DNA of 41,387 nt from an uncultured Caryophanales bacterium (GCA_946412015.1 CAMKGA010000013.1:1-41387); one strand, 5' to 3'. Shown: positions 22,612-31,578, counted from the stretch's first letter. The notes: generated by a model from the sequence alone, not told the origin. Numbers and translations: made by a program.

Positions 22612-23298
22612 ATGAAAAAATTTTTACAGTTTTTATTTAAAGATTTCTTTATTTTCTGTGCTGCATACTCTAATAATATATTTCCAGATCCGCTTGATAA
22701 AGAAGAGGAAGAAAAATGTATTGAACTATTAAAGATTGGCAATAAAAATGCAAGGGATAAGCTTATTGAACACAATTTAAGATTAGTTGCACATATAGTA
22801 AAAAAATACGAAAATAATACCGATAGCGATGATTTAATATCTATTGGAACTATTGGACTAATTAAAGGAATTGATTCTTATTCCAAGAGTCATAACACAA
22901 GAATTACTACATATATTGCAAGATGTATAGAAAATGAAATACTTATGTATTTTCGAAATAATAAAAAGCATAGTAAAAATATCAGTATAAATGAATCTAT
23001 AGGATTTGATAAAGAAGGAAATGAAATAACTATACTAGATATACTTAAAACTGATAATCCAGATTATTTAAAAGATATTCACACTAAAAATAATTTAGTA
23101 CTTCTAAAGAAATATTTTAATGTTTTAAATAGTAGAGAAAAAGAAATTATTATTAAAAGATATGGATTAAACAATTTTGATGAGTTAACGCAAAAAGAGA
23201 TTGCAAAAGAACTTGGAATTTCTAGAAGCTATGTTTCTAGAATAGAAAAAAGAGCCCTTACTAAAATGTTAAAAGAATTTTTAAAAGAAAAAAAGTAG
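22612..23298 (+). CDS. sigK: Sporulation sigma factor SigK (pro-form)
   Basis: This is a 228-residue sigma-70 family protein. IEHNLRLVAHIVKKYENN and DLISIGTIGLIKGIDSYS are region 2; ARCIENEILMYFRNNKK and IGFDKEGNEITILDIL match SigK/SigE closely; the C-terminal LTQKEIAKELGISRSYVSRI is region 4. The N-terminal hydrophobic stretch MKKFLQFLFKDFFIFCAAYS before NNIFPDPL fits the pro-sequence removed by SpoIVFB in Bacillus-type SigK. SigK directs late mother-cell gene expression, so the organism is probably a spore-former. The gene appears uninterrupted, without a skin element. AGGTGG precedes the ATG. SigE is the main alternative. Confidence 0.85.
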   Translation: MKKFLQFLFKDFFIFCAAYSNNIFPDPLDKEEEEKCIELLKIGNKNARDKLIEHNLRLVAHIVKKYENNTDSDDLISIGTIGLIKGIDSYSKSHNTRITTYIARCIENEILMYFRNNKKHSKNISINESIGFDKEGNEITILDILKTDNPDYLKDIHTKNNLVLLKKYFNVLNSREKEIIIKRYGLNNFDELTQKEIAKELGISRSYVSRIEKRALTKMLKEFLKEKK

Positions 23299-23325
23299 CA
23301 AAAATTATCGCTTGCTACTTTTTTG
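23287..23325. terminator. sigK terminator
   Basis: AAGTAGCAA and TTGCTACTT pair, with the stem extended by A and T runs on both sides. It starts at the sigK stop codon and overlaps the 3' end of the minus-strand hypothetical ORF. Confidence 0.75.
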
Positions 23326-23559
23326 TTCAACTACTTTTTTCATCGTACTTAATTTATATCTTGGAACTGATGATAAATCAAAATAACTATGATTATATTT
23401 TTTAAATTTTTTCATCATTTGAATTTCACTTTTTGTAAAAAATTTGCTTTCATTTAAACCTTTAATACTATAATTTTCAAATACATTTTTATGATCTAAA
23501 AAATATTTTTGTTTTTTTAATACAGTATTTAAATATAAAACTTTTATTAAATTATGCAT
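23305..23559 (-). CDS. Hypothetical protein, possibly a degraded gene
   Basis: This is an 84-residue basic protein (FENYSIKGLNESKFFTKSEI, ending in MKKVVEQKSSKR) of unknown family. No ribosome site precedes its ATG. The same frame continues upstream as DYLKYAF and, across a TAG, QYYEW, so the real gene may have been longer and acquired a stop. Its 3' end coincides with the sigK terminator. It lies on the same strand as ileS, after a short intervening ORF. Confidence 0.4.
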   Translation of the reverse strand: MHNLIKVLYLNTVLKKQKYFLDHKNVFENYSIKGLNESKFFTKSEIQMMKKFKKYNHSYFDLSSVPRYKLSTMKKVVEQKSSKR

Positions 23560-23572
23560 AAAAGCATATTTT

Positions 23573-23688
23573 AAATAATCCTACCATTCATAATATTGTC
23601 TTTCATTTGATTATTTTCATCATCAATAAAATATTCACTAATATAATGACTTTTTACATAATTATCTCTATATTTATCTTTTCCATAC
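23573..23688 (-). pseudogene. Short ORF just after ileS, possible fragment
   Basis: A frame starting with GTG next to the ileS stop reads VYGKDKYRDNYVKSHYISEY, then FIDDENNQMKDNIMNGRII and a stop: about 39 codons. The amino-acid composition looks coding. It may be the 5' part of the hypothetical gene downstream, separated by a frameshift and a stop. No clear ribosome site. Low certainty. Confidence 0.25.
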
Positions 23689-23689
23689 A

Positions 23690-26600
23690 CTATTTTTTTA
23701 TAACCTCAACATCTATTGTTACATTATGTCCATTTAAATCTACCTCATTTGAAGATTTACCTTTTATAATTTCAATAGCAAGAGTTTCATTCTTTATAAA
23801 ATCTTTGAATTTCTCAATACTATTTTCTACTTCTTTATCTCCATCATAGTATATATTAATTCTATCTACAATATCGAATTCTTTTTGTTTACGTAAATTT
23901 TGAACTTTAGATACAAATTCACGAGCAATTCCTTCCATAATTAATTCTTCAGTTAAATCTGTGTTTAATATTATAAAATCGTTATCCTCTAGTGCGACAT
24001 CGAATCCCTCTTTAGATATTGAATTAATAATTACCATATTGCTTGTAACTTTAAATTTTTCTTTATCAAGTGTTATTTCAATATCATTATTATTTCTTAA
24101 ACTGTTTATATCAGATGAAGATAACTTTGTTAATTTTTCCTGGAATTCTTTTATTTTTGAGCCAAGAAGTTTTCCTACTTCTTTAAAATTAGGTTTTACA
24201 CTAAAGTTCATATATTGTGATAATTCTTTAATAAATGTAACATTTTTTACATTTAATTCTTCTTTTATTAAAGGTACTAAATCCTCAATAATCTTTTTAT
24301 TCTTAGCATCTATTAATGCTTCACTTATAGGTTGTCTTACCTTTATTTTAACTTCTTCTCTAATATTTCTACCTAAAGATATAATATGTCTTACAAGATC
24401 CATACGATTTTCAATTTTATCATCGATTAATTCTTTATTACATACTGGATAATCCTCTAGATGAACTGATTTTTTATTAGTCAAATGCTTATATATATCC
24501 TCTGCAATATATGGAGTAATAGGCGCTATTAATTTTGTAATTCCAATTAATACTTCATAAGTAGTATTATATACTGCTTTTTTATCATCATCCATAACAC
24601 TAGACCAGAATCTTCTTCTGTTTCTTCTTATATACCAGTTAGATAAATCCTCAACTACAAAATATTGTATATCTCTTACAGTATTTGTAAGATCATACTC
24701 TTCCATATAATTTGTTACTTTATTAACTAGTTTATTATATTTTGATAATAACCATTTATCAATTTCAGGTCTATCTTTATAATCTACATTAAAATCTCTT
24801 GGATCAATTTTATCTGCATTAGCATAAATTGAAAAGAAATTATATGTATTTTTAAGTGTATTAAAGAATTTAGAGATTACTTCCTTTACTCCTTCTTCAT
24901 CAAATTTTAAAGGTGTATAAACAGGAGATGCGTAAAGCATATAAAATCTAATTGGATCTGCTCCATATTTAGTCATAATTTCAACTGGATCAATTATATT
25001 TCCCGTTGATTTACTCATCTTTTTACCTTTAGCATCAAGCATCATATCATTAACTACTACATTTTTAAAGCTTGATTTTCCTGATATTATTGTTGATATT
25101 ACAAGTAAAACATAGAACCATCCTCTAGTTTGATCAACACCTTCAGCTATAAAATCAGCTGGAAATTGTGATTCAAATAATTCTTTGTTTTCAAATGGAT
25201 AATGGAACTGAGCATATGGCATTGCACCTGAATCAAACCATACATCCATTACATCTTTTACTCTATCCATAACATTATTACACTTACAACATTTTATGTG
25301 TAAATCATCAACATATGGTCTATGTAATTCTAAATTATATACATCAATATCTTCTATTACTTTCTCTTGTAATTCTTTGCGTGATCCAATAACTTCAGTA
25401 TGCCCACAGCTACACTTCCAAATTGGCATTGGACAACCCCAATATCTATTACGAGAAATTCCCCAGTCTACCATGTTTTCAAGCCAGTTTGTAAATCTTT
25501 TTGTCCCTATATAATCAGGATACCAATTAATTTTTTCATTTTCTTTAATTATCTTATCTTTATATGATGTAACATTTACATACCAAGCAGGCTTTGGATA
25601 TGAAATTAATGGTTGATGGCATCTCCAACAATGTGGATAATCATGTTTAATCTTTAATTTTTTAAATAATTTATCATTTTCTTTTAAATATTTAATTATG
25701 TCTAATTCTAATTCTTTATCAGTAACTAATCGACCTTTCCAAGGGCCTACTGTATAACATCCATCTGCTCCTACTGGATTTACAAATCCAAAATTATTCT
25801 CACGACAAACGCGATTATCATCTTCTCCATAGGCTGGTGCAATATGTACTATACCTGTACCATCAGAATCAGTTACATACTCGTCGGCAATAACCTCAAA
25901 ACACTTACCTTCAACTTCTAAAAAAGGAAGTAATTGTTCATACTTTATTCCTACTAAATCTGTTCCTTTATACTCTTCAATTATTTCATACTCATCACCT
26001 AAAACTTTATCAGCAAGGGATGATGATACTATAAACTTATAACCTTTTGATTGCACTTTTAAATATGTTAAATCTGGATTTACACAAAGACCAACATTAG
26101 CTATTAAAGTCCAAGGAGTTGTTGTCCAAACAAGAAAATAGCAATCACTATCTTTCATTTTAAATGGAAGAATTAATGAATTAACTGATACTTCTTCATA
26201 TCCTTGGGATACTTCATTACTAGATAGTTCAGTGCCACATCTAGGACAATACCATAATACTTTATTACCATAATATATTAAATCTTTTTTATACATTTCT
26301 TTTATAATCCACCATTCAGATTCAATATATTCATTATCACAAGTAACATATGGATTATCACAATCTATAAATTGGCCCATCATATCTGTTACTCGCTTTA
26401 CCTCATCTATGTTAGTAGCTGTTGCTTTATTACATTCACGGCAAAAATTCTCAATACCAAATGATTCAATATCAGCTTTACTTTTAAAACCTAATTTTTT
26501 TTCTACATTAACCTCAATTGGTAACCCATGAGTATCAAGTCCTATTTTTCTAAGAACTCTATAACCTTTCATAGTTTTATACTTACAAAAAGCATCTTTT

Positions 26601-26791
26601 ATAGTTTTAGCAAACACATGATGTATTCCTGGTTTTGCATTAGCATAAATAGGTCCATCATAAAAAACAAAGTTCTCATTATCTTTTCTATTTTCAATTG
26701 TTTTTTCCAATATATTTTCTTTCTTCCAATAATCTAATATATTACTTTCTACCTCATAAGTATCTTTTTTATCTAATTCTTTAAATTTCAT
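23690..26791 (-). CDS. ileS: Isoleucyl-tRNA synthetase, type 2, with altered HIGH motif
   Basis: This is 1033 residues, the length of the eukaryote-like IleRS2 class. It charges tRNA-Ile. Seen in order: Rossmann start FVFYDGPIYANAKPGIHHVF, where the HIGH position reads GIHH; LDTHGLPIEV; the CP1 editing domain (VWTTTPWTLIANVGL, GTGIVHIAPAYGEDD); KMSKSTGN; anticodon-binding domain; and the long C-terminal extension. IleRS2 enzymes are known for natural mupirocin resistance. The start is the ATG that overlaps the antiporter stop as ATGA; the track's start is 18 bases upstream. It lies downstream of an isoleucine-type T-box, with the antiporter between. Confidence 0.97.
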   Translation of the reverse strand: MKFKELDKKDTYEVESNILDYWKKENILEKTIENRKDNENFVFYDGPIYANAKPGIHHVFAKTIKDAFCKYKTMKGYRVLRKIGLDTHGLPIEVNVEKKLGFKSKADIESFGIENFCRECNKATATNIDEVKRVTDMMGQFIDCDNPYVTCDNEYIESEWWIIKEMYKKDLIYYGNKVLWYCPRCGTELSSNEVSQGYEEVSVNSLILPFKMKDSDCYFLVWTTTPWTLIANVGLCVNPDLTYLKVQSKGYKFIVSSSLADKVLGDEYEIIEEYKGTDLVGIKYEQLLPFLEVEGKCFEVIADEYVTDSDGTGIVHIAPAYGEDDNRVCRENNFGFVNPVGADGCYTVGPWKGRLVTDKELELDIIKYLKENDKLFKKLKIKHDYPHCWRCHQPLISYPKPAWYVNVTSYKDKIIKENEKINWYPDYIGTKRFTNWLENMVDWGISRNRYWGCPMPIWKCSCGHTEVIGSRKELQEKVIEDIDVYNLELHRPYVDDLHIKCCKCNNVMDRVKDVMDVWFDSGAMPYAQFHYPFENKELFESQFPADFIAEGVDQTRGWFYVLLVISTIISGKSSFKNVVVNDMMLDAKGKKMSKSTGNIIDPVEIMTKYGADPIRFYMLYASPVYTPLKFDEEGVKEVISKFFNTLKNTYNFFSIYANADKIDPRDFNVDYKDRPEIDKWLLSKYNKLVNKVTNYMEEYDLTNTVRDIQYFVVEDLSNWYIRRNRRRFWSSVMDDDKKAVYNTTYEVLIGITKLIAPITPYIAEDIYKHLTNKKSVHLEDYPVCNKELIDDKIENRMDLVRHIISLGRNIREEVKIKVRQPISEALIDAKNKKIIEDLVPLIKEELNVKNVTFIKELSQYMNFSVKPNFKEVGKLLGSKIKEFQEKLTKLSSSDINSLRNNNDIEITLDKEKFKVTSNMVIINSISKEGFDVALEDNDFIILNTDLTEELIMEGIAREFVSKVQNLRKQKEFDIVDRINIYYDGDKEVENSIEKFKDFIKNETLAIEIIKGKSSNEVDLNGHNVTIDVEVIKK

Positions 26792-27756
26792 AATCCTAAT
26801 TCCTCCCAAATTATATAACCAAAATATATTATTAATATACTAATCATTATCACACCTTCAAATTTACCTATTTTATTTTTTATTGGTGCGAATATAACTA
26901 AAATAATTGAAGCTATTAAAAAGTTAATTGCATCGATTATTCCAAGTCCATTCATATTTAAATTACCAAGTATTATAACAGGAAATGTGATTGCAATGCA
27001 AATATTAAATATATTGCTTCCTAAAATATTGCCAACAACCATATCTTCATTATTATGCTTTATTAAATGAATACACGTTACAAGTTCTGGTATTGATGTT
27101 GCAAAAGCTATCACTGTTGCACTAATTAATTTATCATTTATACCAAATGCTGTTATTTTTTGAGCCATATCTACTGTAAAAATGCTTCCAACTAGTATCA
27201 TTGCAAATCCTAAAATTGTAATTACAATTGAATATATACAAGAATATTTAGGTGGCTCATAGATTGCAACATCACGCCTTGTGTGTATTAATTTAAGTAA
27301 ATAAACTACATATAAAATAAACATTAATATTAGTATTATAGCATCAAACCTAGTTAATATATTACTATTTTTTTTTATAAATAAATCATCTAATGACAAA
27401 AATATAAAAACTGATGATATAAATATTGATAAAGGTAATTCTTTTTTTATTGTTAATGATGTAATTTTAAGTGGTTTAATTAAACTGGATACACTAAGTA
27501 TTAATAATATATTTATTATATTACTACCTATTAAATTATATATTACTATATTATTATATCCATTATGCATTGCATAGTAACTTACTAGTAATTCAGGAAT
27601 ACTTGTACCAAATGCAACTATTGTAAGTCCTATTGCAAGAGCTGATTTATGATAATATTTAGCAAGATCTCTTGCTCCTTCTATCATAATTTTACTACCA
27701 GCAATAATAAATACTATTCCGACAATTAAACAAATAAATATCATTAATTCATTCAT
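26788..27756 (-). CDS. Calcium/sodium:cation antiporter (CaCA family, YrbG-like)
   Basis: This is a 322-residue membrane protein with ten or so hydrophobic helices. The two inverted alpha-repeats are clear: GLTIVAFGTSIPELLVSYYA with NLIGSNIINILLIL, and SATVIAFATSIPELVTCIHL with NILGSNIFNICIAI. These hold the ion-binding residues of the Na+/Ca2+ exchanger family. It would exchange Ca2+ (or K+) for Na+ or H+. AGGAG precedes the ATG. The gene lies between the T-box and ileS and is translationally coupled to ileS, which is unusual for a transporter of this class. Confidence 0.9.
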   Translation of the reverse strand: MNELMIFICLIVGIVFIIAGSKIMIEGARDLAKYYHKSALAIGLTIVAFGTSIPELLVSYYAMHNGYNNIVIYNLIGSNIINILLILSVSSLIKPLKITSLTIKKELPLSIFISSVFIFLSLDDLFIKKNSNILTRFDAIILILMFILYVVYLLKLIHTRRDVAIYEPPKYSCIYSIVITILGFAMILVGSIFTVDMAQKITAFGINDKLISATVIAFATSIPELVTCIHLIKHNNEDMVVGNILGSNIFNICIAITFPVIILGNLNMNGLGIIDAINFLIASIILVIFAPIKNKIGKFEGVIMISILIIYFGYIIWEELGL

Positions 27757-27773
27757 ATATTCTCCTTTAAACT

Positions 27774-27955
27774 AAAAAATTCTTTATATATAGGGACGAC
27801 ATAGCCGTGGTACCACCCTATTTTATAAAGAACTTATACACTTAAAATTATAACGCATTACCTAAAACATCAGAAGTGATCTATATATTACTAGCAATTA
27901 GTTTTCACCAACCACTAACTCTCTTAATGCATCATAATATACCGTCTTCATCATT
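27774..27955 (-). promoter_or_regulatory. T-box riboswitch (isoleucine)
   Basis: On the minus strand the leader has the T-box sequence AGGGTGGTACCACGG (27805-27819), a Stem I apical part AGAGAGTTAGTGGTTGGTGA, and a likely specifier ATC (27878-27880) followed by AC, which reads isoleucine. The terminator pairs TTCTTTATA with TATAAAGAA outside ATAGGG/CCCTAT and ends in TTTTTT. Uncharged tRNA-Ile would stabilise the antiterminator and turn on the antiporter and ileS. Confidence 0.92.
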
Positions 27956-27960
27956 TGCTT

Positions 27961-28440
27961 TTAAAAATTTACTTTTTCAATATCTTCTATCATATCTAAT
28001 TGTGCTTGTAATAAATCTTTTAACTTACGTTTATATACAATAATATTTCTACGTATTCTATTTGCTTCAATCTCTGCTTTTTCTGCTTCCATTAATGCCT
28101 CATTAACAATTCTACTTGCATTCTTCTTAGCATTTTCCATAAGCATTTCACTTTCACGATAAGCATTTTGTTTTATCTGGTCAGAAGTTTTTTGAGCCAT
28201 AATAATAGCTTTGTTTAAAGTAGATTCCATACGTTCATATTGTGCAATCTTCTCGCGCATACCATTTGTTTTCGCAATCATCTTTTGCAATTCTAATATT
28301 TTTTGATCACGTAATTTTATCGCTTCATCTTTTTCTTTAATTAAATTAACCATTTTAGTTACTTGCTTTATTATATTATCTAAAAAGCGATTTACCTCGT
28401 TTGGATCATAACCATATGCGGTTTTTTTAAACTTCTCCAT
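27961..28440 (-). CDS. divIVA: Cell division initiation protein DivIVA
   Basis: This is a 159-residue coiled-coil protein. The N-terminus MEKFKKTAYGYDPNEVNRFL has the membrane-curvature-sensing FxxxxxGYDxxEVdxFL motif; the rest is heptad-rich. DivIVA marks the septum and poles and recruits division or cell-wall proteins. It lies between sepF and the T-box/ileS, as in the conserved dcw-cluster order. GAGGAG precedes the ATG. The usual ylmG and ylmH genes between sepF and divIVA are absent. Confidence 0.95.
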   Translation of the reverse strand: MEKFKKTAYGYDPNEVNRFLDNIIKQVTKMVNLIKEKDEAIKLRDQKILELQKMIAKTNGMREKIAQYERMESTLNKAIIMAQKTSDQIKQNAYRESEMLMENAKKNASRIVNEALMEAEKAEIEANRIRRNIIVYKRKLKDLLQAQLDMIEDIEKVNF

Positions 28441-28494
28441 ATATTCTCCTCACCAGTGCTAAACTATATTACCACAATTTGCACATTTATTCAA

Positions 28495-28896
28495 CTACCA
28501 TTCGGTATTTATATCATCATTATCATATATATCTTTTCCAGATGTTTCTTCAGTAATTTTACCTTGAACATTTATATTATTTGGAGTACACAAAAATATA
28601 CCTCCGCCAATTTTTTGTAAATCTCCACCTATCGCATATATAGTTCCACTTAAAAAATCTACAATACGTTTTGCTTGATCTGATGTAACCCTTTTTAAAT
28701 TAACTACAACTGTATTTCTCTTTTTTAAATGATCTGCAATTTGTTGCGATTCAGAAAAAGCACGAGGCTCAAGCAAAATCATCTTTGAACCACCATTTTC
28801 ATCATATGCTTCTTCTGTTTTTATATCATAATATTCATTTCCATTTATATCTTCTTCATTATTATCTTTATTAAGTAAATTTTTAATAAAACCCAT
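28495..28896 (-). CDS. sepF: Cell division protein SepF
   Basis: This is a 133-residue protein. The N-terminal amphipathic start [10 protein letters not shown] and the C-terminal domain ([20 protein letters not shown], then [20 protein letters not shown], then [11 protein letters not shown]) are typical. SepF polymerises into rings that align FtsZ filaments at the membrane. It is followed by divIVA 54 bases downstream and preceded by ezrA. GGAGG precedes the start. Confidence 0.95.
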   Translation of the reverse strand: MGFIKNLLNKDNNEEDINGNEYYDIKTEEAYDENGGSKMILLEPRAFSESQQIADHLKKRNTVVVNLKRVTSDQAKRIVDFLSGTIYAIGGDLQKIGGGIFLCTPNNINVQGKITEETSGKDIYDNDDINTEW

Positions 28897-28964
28897 CTTT
28901 TTCCCTCCAATTCTTGTACACTACGAATATTTTATCATATTTTTTTTTAAAATGAAACATGTTA

Positions 28965-30689
28965 TTAAACCTTGTTAATTAAATCATTTATTTTATTGTA
29001 AACATCTGTGTCAATAGCTCTTATGGCATTCAAAGTATTAAATAATGATTTTTTATACTCACCTTTATAAAATAATTGTTCTGATATATTAAGTATTTTA
29101 TTTAAATCATTATATGTACTTCTATATCTATTGCTATAAACAATTAAAGCCTCAGACAATCGTGCAGATTTAACAATATCTGTTGTTTTAGTATATAACT
29201 TAAGCACTAAATCACGAGCTGTATCAACCCTTGTATTTAATATATCTATTACTATTGGTTTTCTAGATAATTCTTTAGATATTTCATTCATTGCAAGTGA
29301 TGCTTCTTTAAGTTCAACAAAATAATTATTAGGTATCTCTGGCAAATTATATTCTCTCATTTTATTTCTTGATTCTTTAAGTACCATTTTTATTTCTTCT
29401 AACTGATGACGTGCACGAACCTCATCATCACGCATATTACCAATTTCATTTAATGAGTTATCTAAATTCTCTTCACATTTTGATAACTCTACGCTCAATC
29501 CTTCTACCTCTTCTAATAACTTTGAATAAGCAAAAGTATGATTGCCTGTATGATCTTTTAATACTTTATAATTATCATTAATTCTATCTAAATTAACCTT
29601 TACATCTTTTATAACTGTAATATTATCATCTGATAGATTATAGATATTTTGAAGATTATCCATAGATGTAAAAATTTCATTTACAACACTATTTATTTTT
29701 TCTAACCTACTATTTAAATTTTCTACTTTATCACTAAACGCCTTTTTAGCTCTTTTTTCATTATCAAAATCAACAAATAATGAATCAAAATAATCTAGTA
29801 ATACTTTAAGTTCAAATAAACTATCTTGTAAATTTAATGATTTAGTACGTACTATTATATTTTTTATTTTAGTAGTAGCTTCACTTATATTATATTCAAC
29901 ATTTAAATAATCAAGTGGATAACCCTGTTTCATCATCCTATCATAAATAGTTGCAACTTCTTCAATTCTTTTAGGAAGAACATTATAAGCAAGTAAAACT
30001 ATAGAAGGTACTTCCTCTATAACTATTTCCATATGTTTTAAAAGTTCATCAATAATATTTACTATAGTAGATACTTCATTAAACTCGTTGTTATCCATAA
30101 TAGATTCAAAATCTTCAAATCTTTTAGCAATTAGTTCAAACTGTGTTTGAATTACACCTGCAAATTTTCCATATTCTCCTTTAGTAGAATTAAACTTTTC
30201 AAAAAGTTCTCTATATTTGGAACGGTATTTAGTAATAATACTTCTACCCTTAGCCTCACTATTTGTAATTTCTTTAATCTCACCTAATAAAAATTCAGAA
30301 TTTGTTTTTACTTTATATAATTCCATCTCTAATTTAGCTATCTTGTATATTGTACTTTTATAATCTTTTTGTTTTAATGAATATTCAGCCTCAAGCAGCA
30401 TATTAGATAAATTTGGTACTTGTACCTCTTTTATATCATTTAATCTATCTCGCCATTCATTATACATAACCTCTAATTTTTCATTATTTAAAAAAGATTC
30501 AACCTTAGCAAGTTCTGGTACAATTGGTGAAGATGCTAATTTATTTTTTTCTATTTCTAAAGCAGATATTGCTTTTTTCATTTCTTTTTTCTTACGTGTT
30601 CTAATGATTAATATCATAGTAATTATTGATATTAATGTTGCAATTAAACATATAATAATTACTACTCTAGGATCATCTAAATTTATCAT
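28965..30689 (-). CDS. ezrA: Septation ring formation regulator EzrA
   Basis: This is a 574-residue protein with an N-terminal transmembrane helix (about 8-29), then spectrin-like coiled-coil repeats throughout, ending LFYKGEYKKSLFNTLNAIRA. EzrA has this topology and length (about 560) in Bacillus, and negatively regulates FtsZ assembly at the membrane. It diverges from rpsD as in related genomes. AAGGTG precedes the ATG. Its promoter region includes an inverted repeat. Confidence 0.93.
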   Translation of the reverse strand: MINLDDPRVVIIICLIATLISIITMILIIRTRKKKEMKKAISALEIEKNKLASSPIVPELAKVESFLNNEKLEVMYNEWRDRLNDIKEVQVPNLSNMLLEAEYSLKQKDYKSTIYKIAKLEMELYKVKTNSEFLLGEIKEITNSEAKGRSIITKYRSKYRELFEKFNSTKGEYGKFAGVIQTQFELIAKRFEDFESIMDNNEFNEVSTIVNIIDELLKHMEIVIEEVPSIVLLAYNVLPKRIEEVATIYDRMMKQGYPLDYLNVEYNISEATTKIKNIIVRTKSLNLQDSLFELKVLLDYFDSLFVDFDNEKRAKKAFSDKVENLNSRLEKINSVVNEIFTSMDNLQNIYNLSDDNITVIKDVKVNLDRINDNYKVLKDHTGNHTFAYSKLLEEVEGLSVELSKCEENLDNSLNEIGNMRDDEVRARHQLEEIKMVLKESRNKMREYNLPEIPNNYFVELKEASLAMNEISKELSRKPIVIDILNTRVDTARDLVLKLYTKTTDIVKSARLSEALIVYSNRYRSTYNDLNKILNISEQLFYKGEYKKSLFNTLNAIRAIDTDVYNKINDLINKV

Positions 30690-30710
30690 ATATAATCACC
30701 TTAGCATAAT

Positions 30711-30729
30711 TGTATCATAAATTGATACA
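30711..30729 (-). promoter_or_regulatory. Inverted repeat over the ezrA promoter
   Basis: TGTATCA-TAAAT-TGATACA is a perfect 7+7 inverted repeat that overlaps a candidate ezrA -10 (TACAAT on the minus strand). It could be an operator; the binder is unknown. Confidence 0.4.
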
Positions 30730-30761
30730 TTTTTCGACATGTTTTTTTTAATTAATTGTAT

Positions 30762-30796
30762 ATTTAAGTGTTTTTAAGTGTTTTTAAGTGTTTTTA
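30762..30796 (+). repeat. Three tandem 10-bp repeats upstream of the rpsD promoter
   Basis: TTTTTAAGTG is repeated about three times head to tail (first copy TATTTAAGTG), ending just before the -35. The AT-rich phased spacing could act as an UP element or bend DNA. Confidence 0.55.
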
Positions 30797-30798
30797 TA

Positions 30799-30827
30799 TT
30801 GACTTTAATACATTTTTTTCATATAAT
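30799..30827 (+). promoter_or_regulatory. rpsD promoter
   Basis: -35 TTGACT and -10 TATAAT with a 17-base spacer, near-consensus. Confidence 0.85.
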
Positions 30828-30833
30828 TACTAG

Positions 30834-30960
30834 TGAGTGCAGAAACTTCGGAATATTAGATGTGTTTATTATCTTAAGGATTTATCAGTAGTCTTTCTGC
30901 AAAGATGATGATATTAGTTTAAACACCCCTAACTATTTGCAAAGAAGCACCTTCAAAAAG
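30834..30960 (+). promoter_or_regulatory. rpsD leader, probable S4 autoregulatory RNA
   Basis: The 140-base leader has a long-range stem TGCAGAAA (30838-30845) with TTTCTGCA (30894-30901) and further internal structure before the ribosome site. In Firmicutes S4 binds its own mRNA leader to repress translation. Assignment is by position and presence of the enclosing stem; I cannot test the full fold. Confidence 0.55.
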
Positions 30961-30974
30961 AAAGGAGATGCGTT

Positions 30975-31577
30975 ATGTCAAGATATACAAAATCATCATA
31001 CCGTAAAAGTCGTCGTTTAGGTTTCTCTACACTTGAAACTGGTCGTGAACTTGCTAAAAAGCCATATGCTCCAGGTATTCATGGACAAAAGAGAGCTAAA
31101 AAATTATCAGACTACGGTACACAGTTACAAGAAAAACAAAAAGTTAGATTCATGTATGGTCTAAACGAAAAACAATTTAAGAAAACTTTTGTTGAAGCTG
31201 GCAAATTAAAAGGTGTACATGGTGAAGATTTCTTAAAATTACTAGAAAGTCGTTTAGACAACTTAGTATATCGTATTGGTTTTGCAACTACAAGACGTGG
31301 AGCTAGACAACTTGTTAATCATGGGCATATTACTGTTAATGGTAAAAAAGTTGATATTCCTTCATACAGATGTAAAGTTGGAGACGTAATTTCTGTTAAA
31401 GATTCTGATAAAGAACTTGCTATTATTAAATCTTCATTAGAAGCTTTAAAGAAAAGAGTTGAATTTATTACATACGATGAAGCTAAAATGGCTGCTACTT
31501 ATGTAAGATTACCTGAAAGAAGCGAACTAAATGCTGATATAAATGAATCGTTAATCGTTGAATTTTACAACAGATAA
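30975..31577 (+). CDS. rpsD: 30S ribosomal protein S4
   Basis: This is a 200-residue protein. MSRYTKSSYRKSRRLGFS and YAPGIHGQKRAKKLSDYGTQ are the non-zinc (C-minus) form of the N-terminus; the S4 RNA-binding domain is at SRLDNLVYRIGFATTRRGAR then LVNHGHITVNGKKVDIPSYR. It nucleates 16S rRNA folding in the 30S body. AAAGGAG precedes the ATG. It is monocistronic, with its own strong promoter, leader and terminator. Confidence 0.98.
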   Translation: MSRYTKSSYRKSRRLGFSTLETGRELAKKPYAPGIHGQKRAKKLSDYGTQLQEKQKVRFMYGLNEKQFKKTFVEAGKLKGVHGEDFLKLLESRLDNLVYRIGFATTRRGARQLVNHGHITVNGKKVDIPSYRCKVGDVISVKDSDKELAIIKSSLEALKKRVEFITYDEAKMAATYVRLPERSELNADINESLIVEFYNR

Positions 31578-31578
31578 T

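Noticed and set aside
23961-24452. 163-aa plus-strand ORF opposite ileS
   Set aside because: It is an antisense shadow of a clear ileS gene, with no ribosome site; the protein is low-complexity Ser/Leu/Phe.
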